In this document: positions 1 to 6,818 of the stretch, in pieces
Layout: each line of letters starts with the position of its first letter
Numbering within the stretch: the first letter of the stretch is position 1
Assembly: GCA_022564455.1 (NCBI GenBank)
Contig: JADFLK010000033.1
Span: 1 to 10,599, forward strand
Reading direction: 5' to 3'
Length of the DNA stretch: 10,599 nt
Origin: Bacteroidota bacterium
GTDB taxonomy: Bacteria; Bacteroidota; Rhodothermia; Rhodothermales; Rubricoccaceae
Program-made: the position numbers and the translations under genes
Notes under the pieces: model-generated
What the model was told of the DNA's origin: nothing
The model's database searches: none
Seen by the model: the letters and a program-made list of their open reading frames with translations, nothing else

Positions 1-76
1 CGCAAATGCGAGGCTTGAAAGTGTATTTAGTATTGTGCGGTTCATAACGTTTGGGAGGTTTGGAAGGTCGTGCTGA

Positions 77-116
77 ACTAGGTGTTGTACATCCGGTTTT
101 CACGACAATGCCTAGT
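77..116. repeat. imperfect palindrome
   Basis: The arm actaggtgttgt (77-88) is the near reverse complement of acaatgcctagt (105-116), with 10 of 12 positions pairing around a 16-nt loop. It could fold as an imperfect stem-loop in RNA or single-stranded DNA. Its role is unknown. There is no T-run after it, so it is not a canonical terminator. Confidence 0.35.
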
Positions 117-152
117 GACGCCACAAGAAGCCACCTTTACGCCCCTCGCCGC

Positions 153-188
153 AACCCCCGGTTCCGGGGGTTCTCCTGTTGCCAGGAG
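153..188 (-). terminator. tandem GC-rich hairpins downstream of the response regulator
   Basis: Two stem-loops sit back to back. The first is a perfect 9-bp repeat (aacccccgg at 153-161, ccgggggtt at 164-172). The second is a perfect 6-bp stem (ctcctg at 173-178, caggag at 183-188) with a 4-nt loop. They lie about 60-90 nt beyond the response-regulator stop codon, which fits transcription termination or protection of the mRNA 3' end. No T-tract follows the stem on the minus strand, so a standard intrinsic terminator is not proven. Confidence 0.35.
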
Positions 189-244
189 TCTGATGAAAAA
201 GTCATCCTACCTCCCGCGACGGCAGTTCACGTGCCAACAGGCTC
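186..244. repeat. 59-bp segment with terminal inverted repeats (MITE-like)
   Basis: The left end gagtctgatg (186-195) matches the reverse complement of the right end caacaggctc (235-244) at 8 of 10 positions. The left end continues as gagtctgatgaaaaagtc, which resembles ends of IS5/IS1182-type insertion sequences; that comparison is from memory and was not checked. The right end is followed directly by CTAG (245-248), whose CTA is the reverse of the response-regulator TAG stop codon. The left flank is CCAG (182-185). The left motif also overlaps one arm of the 173-188 hairpin, so the mobile-element reading is tentative. Confidence 0.25.
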
Positions 245-886
245 CTAGCCGATCAACCGGCGCTCGTAGGCCGCGCGCACCACCTCGGCGCGGCTATGCA
301 CCTGGAGCTTTTCGTAAAGATTCTTGATATGCCCGCGTACTGTATGCGGGCTAATGAAGAGCCGGTCGGCGATAGCGTCTTCGATCAGGCCCTCCACGAT
401 GAGGTCCAGCACCTCGCGCTCGCGCGCGGTGACGTCCAGTTCTTTCTCCTCGTCGGTGTCGCCACGGACGTAGCCGAGCAACTTCTTCGCGACGAGCGGC
501 GAGACGGGCGCACCACCTCGGGCCACTTCCAATACGGCCCCAACAATGCGTCCTGCGCTTGCGTCTTTGAGCAGATACCCGCTTGCACCCGCCTTGATGG
601 CCGAAAAAATCCGTTCCTCGTCCTCGAAGACCGTCAACATCAACACTTCAAGCTGCGGATGCTCCTCCTTGAACCGGGCCGTAGCCGCGATTCCGTCCAT
701 GCCGGGCAGCTCGATGTCCATGAGCACGACCTCCGGTAGATCGCCGACCACATCGAGCCGCTCAAAGAACACCTCCGCAGAGGCCGCTGTAAATACGAGT
801 TCTACGTCGTCGAAGAAGCCGAGGCGCTCGGCAAGAAGCTGGCGGACTTCGGGTTGGTCTTCGACCAGGGCGAGGCGTACGGACAT
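245..886 (-). CDS. NarL/LuxR-family response regulator
   Basis: This is the DNA-binding response regulator that should receive phosphate from the sensor kinase encoded just upstream. The 213 residues have the normal two-domain layout of the family. The receiver domain (about 3-120) has acidic residues E9 and D10, phosphoacceptor D57 in LMDIELPGMDG, T85 and K107 in GYLLKDA. A GerE/LuxR helix-turn-helix (about 150-210) carries TAREREVLDLI and ISPHTVRGHIKNLYEKL, close to the family consensus. The ATG at 886 puts the receiver's first strand at residue 3, as expected. No Shine-Dalgarno sequence is visible; the leader is AT-rich. The gene starts 48 nt after the kinase stop, so the two are very likely one operon. 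Target genes cannot be read from the sequence. Confidence 0.95.
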   Translation of the reverse strand: MSVRLALVEDQPEVRQLLAERLGFFDDVELVFTAASAEVFFERLDVVGDLPEVVLMDIELPGMDGIAATARFKEEHPQLEVLMLTVFEDEERIFSAIKAGASGYLLKDASAGRIVGAVLEVARGGAPVSPLVAKKLLGYVRGDTDEEKELDVTAREREVLDLIVEGLIEDAIADRLFISPHTVRGHIKNLYEKLQVHSRAEVVRAAYERRLIG

Positions 887-934
887 GGTGTGGATGAATC
901 GAATAAAGCAGAATGCAGCACTTTGGCAGCGGCG

Positions 935-3900
935 TCAACCCCCGGCTCCGGGGGGTCGGCCGGCAAGCGCCTCGGAAAGAGGGAGCACCACACGCACTGT
1001 CGTCCCGTCCTCGGCGTCGAGCGTGAACTTCGCGCCCAGTTCCTCGGCGCGGCGGCGCATCCCCTCGAGCCCGTACCCACGCAAAGCATCGCTATCGACG
1101 CCATCCGCCTCAGATGTCTCGAAACGCCCGTCGTCACGCACCTCCAGCACGAGGCCGCGCATCTCGACGCGTACCGTCACCGTCAGCCGTTCGGCCCCGG
1201 CGTGCTCCAGCGCATTCCCGATGGCCTCCTGAGCGATTCGGTAGAGGTGCAGCGTCTGCGCGGGCGAGAGCCGCCTCCTGGTCTCGGCTTCACTCGCTTC
1301 GAGTGTGCATTCGATTGTGGGCGCGTCGGCGCGGAGCGCGGCCCGCTCGTGGGCGTGCGCGCAGACCCGCTCGTAAAAAGACTCGATGGTGACGGCTTCG
1401 CGATGGAGCGCCCAGATCGTCTCGCGCAGTTGCGTCATCGTACTCCGCGCGAGCGATTCGAGCCGGTCGAGATGGCCGGCCCCGCCGTCTGCGTCGCCCT
1501 TCGCGGACAGCCGTGCGAGGTCGATGCCGGAGACGATCGTCGAGAGCTGCGCGCCGACGTGGTCGTGGAGGTCCCGGCTGATGCGCTCGCGTTCGGCCTG
1601 GAGCTTCTGGCCAACTTCGAGGGCGCGGAGGTCGCGGCGCAGCCTGCGGGTCGCGGCTATGCGCACAACGGCGACGAGTGCGACGAGGGCCGTCAGGCCG
1701 GCGAGGAGACGGAACCACCACGTCTGCCACCATGCGGGGGCGATGACGAGCGGTACGGCCAACTCCCGCTCGCCCCAGCCACCGCCCACGTCCGCACGCA
1801 CGCGGAACGTGTAGCGTCCCGGCGGAAGGTTCGTGTAGGCCGCGTAGCGCCGCGTCCCGCTCTCAATCCAGTCGTCGTCGAACCCGTCTAGGCGATAGGC
1901 GTAGTGCGTCCGCTCAGGCGCGGTAAAGTCGAGCGCGGTGAACTCGAACGAGAAGAAGTCGTCATCGTGGCGAAGCCGGAGTGGCGCCTCGGGCACGGCC
2001 GCGATGGGCACTTCCCGGTCGAAAACGCGGAAGGCGCTTAGGGCGAGCAGGACCTCATTTGGCGCAGCTTCCACACTGTCCGGGTGGAAGACGACGATGG
2101 CGTCCTGGTGGGCGAGCACGAAGCGGCCGTCGGCGAGCATTACGGCATCGTATAGCCCGAACACGCGGCTGCGGAGGCCGTCGGCCTCGTCGAAGACGCG
2201 GATCTCGCCTGTGGCGGGGTCGAGCCGGGCGAGGCCCTCCTGCGTCGGAGCCCAGATGCGGCCGCGTTCGTCTTCGAGAACCGCCTTGACGTAGTGATCC
2301 GGGAGCCCATCGGCCTCGGTGTATCGGGTCACCCGGCTCGAAGCGATGTCGAAGCGAACGAGGCCGCCATCGTACGTGCCGAGCCAGAGGACGCCGGGCT
2401 CCTCGCGGGAGGGGTGGATCCATGTGATCGCGCCGGACGGCAGCGCCGCAGGATCATCGGGGTCCGGGAGGAAGCGCGTGACGAGGCCCGTCTCGGGGTC
2501 GAGCCGGTTGAGCCCTCCGGCCCCTACCCACAGCATCCCATCGTCCGTCTGGGCGAGCGACCAAACGACCGGGTCGGCGAGCGTGGTGGCGTCGTTGGGG
2601 TCGTGGCCGTAGTGAACGAAGCCGTCGACGGCGGGGTCGTAGCGGTCGAGTCCTTGCTCCCCTGCGATCCATATCTGGCCCCGGTGGTCTTCGAGAAGGT
2701 CGCGGATGCGGTGGCTTGTGAGCGCCGCCGGGTCATTGGGGTCGCTCCGGTAGACTGTCGTCGTCTCCGTGGCGGGATCGTAGCGAACGAGGCCCTGACT
2801 GCTGCCGTCAAGGGCGAACGTGCCGATCCATAAACGGCCGTCGCGGTCTTCGAGCAGGCGCATCGGGCATTCGGGCGCGTCAAGACCGGGGAGCCGTTCC
2901 GCCGCCGCCGTGAACGTCGCATCGGCGAGGTTGAAGGCATAGAGTGGAGCGCAGAGAGAGCCGATCCAGAGTCCGCCGCGTCGGTCGACGGCGAGCGTGG
3001 CCGCCAGGTCGGATACCGGAAGGGGATACGTGTGGAACGCTTCCCAGCGCGGTGTCGCCTTGTAGAGCCCGGCCGTCGTCCCGAACCATAACACGCCTCC
3101 CCGGTCCTCGTAGAGCTTCGTCACGCGGGCGTCCGGCAAGCTCGTGGGGTCGTCGGTGCGATGCGCGAAGCGGACATGGTCGCCCGTCGCCGGGTCCGCG
3201 ACATAGACGCCGCTTACAGATCGCGGCGCAATCCACAGAAGTCCGCGCCGATCTATGAGAAAGTCGCGAATCGTATGGGCCGCGGCAGGTAGCTCCTCTG
3301 TAGAGAGTACGAGCGCGAAGCTGCCGTCACGAGCCCGGTACCGGTGGTAACCCCGATCCGTATGCGCCCAAACACTCCCATCGCCCCCGGCCCGGACGGC
3401 AAAGACGGTGTCGGCGGCGAACGCTTTCGGAGTCCATCGGGAAAAAGCGTGTGCACCGTTGTCAAGGAGCGAGACGCGGGCGAGGCCCTGCACGTCGCCC
3501 GGTATCCATACGTGTCCGTCAGCGTCGGTCGCAAGGCGGGGAACGCGTCCAAACCGCCCCCCGAAGCCCTCGCCCTCGCCGAACGGAGCAGTTTCCCGGC
3601 GCGTCCCCGCTAGCGCCCGTAGCCAAAGGGACCAGTGCCTGCCGTCCGCCATTGCTTCGACCGTCCACACCCCACCGGACCTGTCGACGGCGATATCCCA
3701 AACGTGCTCATTGCTTACAGTCTCGTACGCCCCCGACGCCGGGTTGAGATAGCCTAGTTGGCCCTCGAGTGCGAGCCAGAGGCGGCCACCGGGCCCCATC
3801 GAGACTGCCCGAACGAGGTTGTTCGATAGCGAGTTCGGGTCGCCGGGGTTGGCTTCGTATTGCCGCGTCGTGTAGCCGTCGTAACGTATCAGGCCTCCCT

Positions 3901-4090
3901 CCGTAGCGGCCCACAGAAACCCAACGGGATCCTGGTAAAGGTCGATGAACCAGTAGTTTCCGCCGCCAATAACGGATTCGAACCGGAGTAACTGTGGTGG
4001 CAGTTGCGCCCGGACCGCGCTCATGAATCCGAGCAAAAAGGCGATCACCGGCGCAAAACGAAGAGCGCGCATCGGTTGGAGCGGGATCAT
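935..4090 (-). CDS. periplasmic two-propeller sensor histidine kinase (Reg_prop/Y_Y_Y/HisKA_3)
   Basis: This is a membrane sensor kinase of 1051 residues. A signal peptide or N-terminal anchor (about 7-28, cleavable after VRA) is followed by about 14 repeats of the type xLWxGTxxGLxRYD up to about residue 700, enough for two seven-bladed propellers. A Y_Y_Y domain (about 710-788) and one membrane helix (about 793-812) come next. The dimerisation/phosphoacceptor helix ISRDLHDHVGAQL has His842, and the HATPase domain has its N-box at IAQEAIGNALEH (Asn959) and GYGLEGM near the end. The layout matches the sensor half of Bacteroidota hybrid two-component systems, but the regulator here is a separate protein. 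Family knowledge says such propellers bind extracellular ligands, often glycans; the ligand here is unknown. The G1 box reads DDGRFE, lacking the usual second glycine. Start choice is uncertain between Met1 and Met7. Confidence 0.95.
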   Translation of the reverse strand: MIPLQPMRALRFAPVIAFLLGFMSAVRAQLPPQLLRFESVIGGGNYWFIDLYQDPVGFLWAATEGGLIRYDGYTTRQYEANPGDPNSLSNNLVRAVSMGPGGRLWLALEGQLGYLNPASGAYETVSNEHVWDIAVDRSGGVWTVEAMADGRHWSLWLRALAGTRRETAPFGEGEGFGGRFGRVPRLATDADGHVWIPGDVQGLARVSLLDNGAHAFSRWTPKAFAADTVFAVRAGGDGSVWAHTDRGYHRYRARDGSFALVLSTEELPAAAHTIRDFLIDRRGLLWIAPRSVSGVYVADPATGDHVRFAHRTDDPTSLPDARVTKLYEDRGGVLWFGTTAGLYKATPRWEAFHTYPLPVSDLAATLAVDRRGGLWIGSLCAPLYAFNLADATFTAAAERLPGLDAPECPMRLLEDRDGRLWIGTFALDGSSQGLVRYDPATETTTVYRSDPNDPAALTSHRIRDLLEDHRGQIWIAGEQGLDRYDPAVDGFVHYGHDPNDATTLADPVVWSLAQTDDGMLWVGAGGLNRLDPETGLVTRFLPDPDDPAALPSGAITWIHPSREEPGVLWLGTYDGGLVRFDIASSRVTRYTEADGLPDHYVKAVLEDERGRIWAPTQEGLARLDPATGEIRVFDEADGLRSRVFGLYDAVMLADGRFVLAHQDAIVVFHPDSVEAAPNEVLLALSAFRVFDREVPIAAVPEAPLRLRHDDDFFSFEFTALDFTAPERTHYAYRLDGFDDDWIESGTRRYAAYTNLPPGRYTFRVRADVGGGWGERELAVPLVIAPAWWQTWWFRLLAGLTALVALVAVVRIAATRRLRRDLRALEVGQKLQAERERISRDLHDHVGAQLSTIVSGIDLARLSAKGDADGGAGHLDRLESLARSTMTQLRETIWALHREAVTIESFYERVCAHAHERAALRADAPTIECTLEASEAETRRRLSPAQTLHLYRIAQEAIGNALEHAGAERLTVTVRVEMRGLVLEVRDDGRFETSEADGVDSDALRGYGLEGMRRRAEELGAKFTLDAEDGTTVRVVLPLSEALAGRPPGAGG
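936..956 (-). repeat. GC-rich palindrome at the kinase-regulator junction
   Basis: The 19 nt at 936-954 (caacccccggctccggggg) match 152-170 at 18 of 19 positions. The arms accccc-gg and cc-gggggg can pair into a strong GC stem. It covers the last codons of the kinase (PPGAGG) and touches its stop codon. It could reduce read-through into the regulator or stabilise the upstream mRNA. It could also be a copy of a dispersed palindromic repeat. Confidence 0.4.
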
Positions 4091-4108
4091 CGGTGCGGGA
4101 TCATTGGT
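4081..4108 (-). repeat. 14-bp tandem duplication across the kinase start codon
   Basis: The plus-strand units gcgggatcatcggt (4081-4094) and gcgggatcattggt (4095-4108) differ at one position. Each contains an ATG on the minus strand (4090 and 4104). Because 14 is not a multiple of three, the outer ATG reads a different frame: MIPHR and then TGA, whose stop overlaps the kinase ATG as ATGA (4090-4087). A third ATG (Met7 of the kinase) also has an ACCG leader. The duplication therefore creates a possible five-codon upstream reading frame coupled to the kinase start. Confidence 0.6.
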
Positions 4109-4176
4109 GTGGAATAGCGCAAGCTTACTGCTAAAATTTGCGCCAATCCTACTTCCCGGAGAGTTGACTAGGGAAA

Positions 4177-4335
4177 GAGTCTGTTGGGCTTAGGAGTTCA
4201 TGACGAGGCAGACGGGGAAATTGAGAGCAGTTTCTCGATCTTCTGAGCTGCATCGTGGTGATGCATGGCGATAAAGGCCGGAAAAATGAGCCGACGCTGC
4301 CGCCTCTGTAGAATCATCCGAAATCTAACAGACTC
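4177..4335. mobile_element. candidate 159-bp MITE or IS remnant
   Basis: A perfect 9-bp inverted repeat bounds the segment: gagtctgtt at 4177-4185 and aacagactc at 4327-4335. Similarity extends weakly inward (GTTGGGCTT against GTTAGATTT). CTAG follows the right end directly (4336-4339), and another CTAG lies five bases outside the left end (4168-4171). IS5-group elements are known to target YTAR sites, which CTAG fits. No transposase is encoded; the only frame inside is 39 codons. The left flank does not abut its CTAG, so a clean target duplication is not shown. Confidence 0.3.
4198..4317 (-). CDS. hypothetical 39-residue ORF inside the inverted-repeat element
   Basis: An ATG at 4317 opens a 39-residue frame ending in TGA at 4198. 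The peptide has a basic start (MILQRRQRRLIFPAF), a run of histidines (MHHHDAA) and a short amphipathic stretch (QKIEKLLS). The stop lies 13 nt inside the right-hand inverted repeat as read on the minus strand, a spacing common for the 3' end of a transposase gene. No transposase motif is recognised, there is no ribosome-binding site, and a chance frame is quite possible. Confidence 0.15.
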   Translation of the reverse strand: MILQRRQRRLIFPAFIAMHHHDAAQKIEKLLSISPSASS

Positions 4336-4390
4336 CTAGCGTCGCACAAGGCTGGTCTTCCCCTCGGCGCCTCGGTGGATGGAACGGGCC

Positions 4391-5077
4391 TCAGCCTTCG
4401 CCGTCGGCCTGGCTCAGACGCGCCGCCATGTCGGCCAACAGCGTGGCAAGCGTCTGGTAATCCGTTTTCTGGCTCCGCAACGCGCTGAGGTTTTCGTCCA
4501 GCATCTTACGGAGGTCGTCGGTGCGCATCTCGAGGGCCTCCCGCGCCCGCGTCGCTTCGCTCAGTACCTGCGCACTCAGCGCCTCTGCGCCCTCGTTGGT
4601 GGCCTCTTCTATACCATCCATGCGCTTGCCGAGCGCATCGCGGTGTTGCCGCACGGAGGCAATCAGTTCCTCAACGGCTACGGTTCGTATGTCGCGCTCC
4701 TGTGTAATCCGGCGGCCCATCCCGTCGACTTCCTCCCTGATATAGGCATCGAGAGAGCCCAGCCGCTCCCTGGTCTCCTGCCGCAGCACCTCGGTGGCCA
4801 CCAGGATTCGCTTCTCGAGCAGCGAAAAACGCTCCTCATAGGCGCTCATCTGGCGCCCAAAAAGAATTTCGCGGATTTGTTCTACACTGGAGACATCTTC
4901 CACAGACACCTCGTCCACACTGCCGGTTTCAGCCTCCTGCACCTCATCCGATACAATTTCGGGGGCTCCGTCGCCTCCGGCCGGCTCGAGCAACTCGTTC
5001 TGTTCTTCCGAGAAAATGTGCTCCTCTGTGCCTTCAGAGGGCGAATCGACGCGTGTGGGGGAGAATGGGATAGACAT
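4391..5077 (-). CDS. acidic coiled-coil protein of unknown function
   Basis: This is a 228-residue protein with no enzyme motif, signal peptide or membrane segment, so it is probably cytoplasmic. Residues 1-64 are acidic and low in complexity, likely disordered. Residues 66-203 are a nearly continuous charged helix with heptad-like spacing (IREILFGRQMSAYEERF, then LLEKRI and RRITQERD). A short conserved-looking tail KTDYQTLATLLADMAARL (204-221) closes it. From memory, the combination of an I-R-x-(I/L)-L-F-G-x-Q-M entry motif and a K-T-D-x-x-x-L-A tail recurs in uncharacterised coiled-coil proteins of several phyla. I cannot verify that and assign no role. ATG at 5077 is preferred; a TTG 18 nt upstream in frame is less likely. 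It is divergent from glpD, sharing a 175-bp intergenic region. Confidence 0.8.
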   Translation of the reverse strand: MSIPFSPTRVDSPSEGTEEHIFSEEQNELLEPAGGDGAPEIVSDEVQEAETGSVDEVSVEDVSSVEQIREILFGRQMSAYEERFSLLEKRILVATEVLRQETRERLGSLDAYIREEVDGMGRRITQERDIRTVAVEELIASVRQHRDALGKRMDGIEEATNEGAEALSAQVLSEATRAREALEMRTDDLRKMLDENLSALRSQKTDYQTLATLLADMAARLSQADGEG

Positions 5078-5197
5078 AATCGATTGGGAGGCCAAGTCTC
5101 ATGGAAAGAATCATACGGCACTTGGGGCCAGGATGCAATGCCGTCGACTATTCTCTAATGGCCTCACCTTGTCAGGAATACATCGCCAGCCCACAAC

Positions 5198-5205
5198 TAG
5201 ATTTG
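5198..5205 (+). promoter_or_regulatory. candidate -7 promoter box for glpD
   Basis: TAGATTTG is an exact match to the Bacteroidota-type -7 consensus TAnnTTTG and lies 47 nt before the glpD ATG. A TTG at 5169-5171 could act as the -33 element, but the 26-nt spacing exceeds the usual 17-23 nt. The placement supports a start at 5253 and argues against a longer N-terminus. Confidence 0.4.
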
Positions 5206-5252
5206 CAGGATACAAGCTCAATTTAGTTCCAATCCTCTCAGATCCCTCTTCA

Positions 5253-6818
5253 ATGAACAGAGATACCATGCTCTCCGCCCTTCAGGGCTCTTCCGATCCG
5301 TGGGATTTCATCATCATCGGCGGCGGAGCAACGGGGCTGGGCTGTGCGGTAGAGGCGGCTTCTCGGGGCTACCGGACGCTGCTCCTGGAGGGGCACGACT
5401 TCGCCAAGGGCACGTCGAGCCGGAGCACCAAGCTCGTACACGGCGGCGTGCGCTACCTGCAGCAGGGAAATGTGGCGCTGGTTCTTGAGGCCCTCAAAGA
5501 GCGGGGGTTGCTCCTCCAGAACGCGCCCCACCTCGTCCACGACCTGCCGTTCGTCGTGCCCAGCTACGAGTGGTGGGAGGGGCCGTTCTACGGCATCGGG
5601 CTCAAGATGTACGATCTGCTCGCCGGGAAGGCCGGCTTCGAGCCAAGCGAACGGCTCACGAAGGAAGAAGTCCTCGAACACTTGCCTACGCTAGAGCCTG
5701 ACGGCCTTCGGGGTGGCACCATCTACTACGACGGCCAGTTCGACGATGCGCGCCTCGCCATCACACTGGCCCTAACGGCTGCTGATCACGGGGCCGTCCT
5801 GCTCAACTACATGCGGGTTGTAGGGCTGATGAAAGCGCCGCGTGGAGAAGTCATCGGTGTGCAAGCGCGCGATGAAGAGACCGGCGCTGAGCACGAAATC
5901 CTGGCCCGAGCCGTCATCAACGCCACCGGCGTCTTCACCGACGCCGTTCGCAAAATGGACGACGCAGATTCACCGGATCTGATCACGGTGAGCCAGGGCG
6001 TGCACATTGTGCTGCCGAGGGAGTTCCTCCCTGGCGACGCGGCCATCATGGTTCCTAGAACCGACGACGGGCGTGTGCTGTTTGCCATACCGTGGCAGGA
6101 TCGGTTGCTGGTAGGCACGACGGATACGGAGGTGGACGAACCCTCGCTTGAGCCCCGTCCGCTCGAAGAAGAACTCGATTTCCTGTTGCGCCACGCGGCC
6201 AAATACCTCGTCAAGGACCCCAAGCCTTCCGACGTGTTGAGCACCTTCGCCGGACTCCGCCCACTGGTCGGCAACCCCGGAGACGAAGACGGAACAGCAG
6301 GCATCTCCCGCGAACACGCCCTACTCATCTCGAAGACTGGGCTCATCACCATCGCAGGCGGGAAATGGACCACGTACAGAAAAATGGGAGAGGACACCAT
6401 CGACAAGGCGGCCGTCATCGCCGGATTGGAAGAACAGCCGTCGGTGACGGAGGAGCTGCGACTCCACGGCTACCACGCAGCATCAGAAGCTCTCGGCCAG
6501 TTCCGTGAGTATGGAAGCGACGCCGAACAGCTTGTGGAAATCCTGAAAGAGGACCTTCGCTACGCCGAGGTGCTCCATCCGAAGCTGCCGTTCCTCGCCG
6601 GTGAAATCGTATGGGCTGCCCGCCACGAGATGGCGCGGACGGTCGAGGACGTGCTCGCACGCCGCACGCGGTCGCTCTTGCTGGACGCGCGAGCCAGCAT
6701 CGAAGCGGCCCCGGTTGCGGCTGCGCTCCTTGCTGAAGTACTTGAGCGGGATGAAGCGTGGATGGTCGAGCAGATCGAGGCGTACACCAGATTGGCTGAG
6801 GGGTATTTGATTACGTGA
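5253..6818 (+). CDS. glpD: aerobic glycerol-3-phosphate dehydrogenase (FAD, quinone-linked)
   Basis: The enzyme oxidises sn-glycerol-3-phosphate to dihydroxyacetone phosphate and passes electrons via FAD to quinone at the inner face of the membrane. From ATG 5253 the product is 521 residues, within the family's usual size. An N-terminal FAD Rossmann motif IIGGGATG (about 21-28) is followed by the family signature SSRSTKLVHGGVRYL (55-69). Near residue 365 come FAGLRPLVGNPG and then ITIAGGKWTTYRKMGED, the second GlpD hallmark, and a DAO C-terminal helical domain completes it. The frame is open back to 5016, but that stretch overlaps the opposite-strand coiled-coil gene and lies upstream of the candidate promoter. 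ATG 5268 is an alternative start. No glpF, glpK or glpR is adjacent; a convergent phosphodiesterase gene could supply substrate. An 8-bp tandem repeat (gattacgt, 6809-6824) spans the stop codon. Confidence 0.96.
   Translation: MNRDTMLSALQGSSDPWDFIIIGGGATGLGCAVEAASRGYRTLLLEGHDFAKGTSSRSTKLVHGGVRYLQQGNVALVLEALKERGLLLQNAPHLVHDLPFVVPSYEWWEGPFYGIGLKMYDLLAGKAGFEPSERLTKEEVLEHLPTLEPDGLRGGTIYYDGQFDDARLAITLALTAADHGAVLLNYMRVVGLMKAPRGEVIGVQARDEETGAEHEILARAVINATGVFTDAVRKMDDADSPDLITVSQGVHIVLPREFLPGDAAIMVPRTDDGRVLFAIPWQDRLLVGTTDTEVDEPSLEPRPLEEELDFLLRHAAKYLVKDPKPSDVLSTFAGLRPLVGNPGDEDGTAGISREHALLISKTGLITIAGGKWTTYRKMGEDTIDKAAVIAGLEEQPSVTEELRLHGYHAASEALGQFREYGSDAEQLVEILKEDLRYAEVLHPKLPFLAGEIVWAARHEMARTVEDVLARRTRSLLLDARASIEAAPVAAALLAEVLERDEAWMVEQIEAYTRLAEGYLIT

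Larger units (their letters stand above)
1..244. other. gene-free region with several inverted repeats
   Basis: No convincing protein is encoded here on either strand; the short open frames lack family features. The stretch is rich in symmetry. There is an imperfect palindrome at 77-88/105-116 (10 of 12 positions pair), a perfect 9-bp inverted repeat at 153-161/164-172, a perfect 6-bp hairpin at 173-178/183-188, and an imperfect terminal-repeat-like pair at 186-195/235-244. It lies just downstream of the response regulator read on the minus strand, so it probably holds that operon's transcription end. It may also hold a remnant of a mobile element. What lies left of position 1 is unknown. Confidence 0.5.
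4091..4390. other. intergenic region upstream of the kinase operon
   Basis: This 300-bp gap separates the coiled-coil gene and the kinase, both on the minus strand. It holds the duplicated start region, a candidate 159-bp inverted-repeat element and a possible short open frame. The kinase promoter must lie here or further upstream. The best candidate -7 box is the minus-strand TAAGCTTG (4127-4120), one mismatch from TAnnTTTG, but no properly spaced -33 element is clear. No strong terminator for the coiled-coil gene is evident. Confidence 0.5.

Noticed and set aside
1..60. Integron attC-like or tRNA-like sequence around ttcataacg.
   Set aside because: No paired core sites (RYYYAAC and GTTRRRY in the right arrangement) and no cloverleaf can be drawn.
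854..1891. Long plus-strand frame of 345 codons opposite the kinase.
   Set aside because: It is the antisense of the kinase's HisKA and ATPase region. High GC makes long antisense frames common, and its sequence has no family features.
4120..4146. Kinase promoter with -7 TAAGCTTG and -33 TTG on the minus strand.
   Set aside because: The -7 box has one mismatch and the spacing to TTG (16 nt) is too short, so it is noted only in the intergenic entry.
5016..5252. N-terminal extension of GlpD by 79 codons.
   Set aside because: It overlaps the opposite-strand coiled-coil gene, has no GlpD homology, and lies largely upstream of the exact TAnnTTTG box at 5198-5205.
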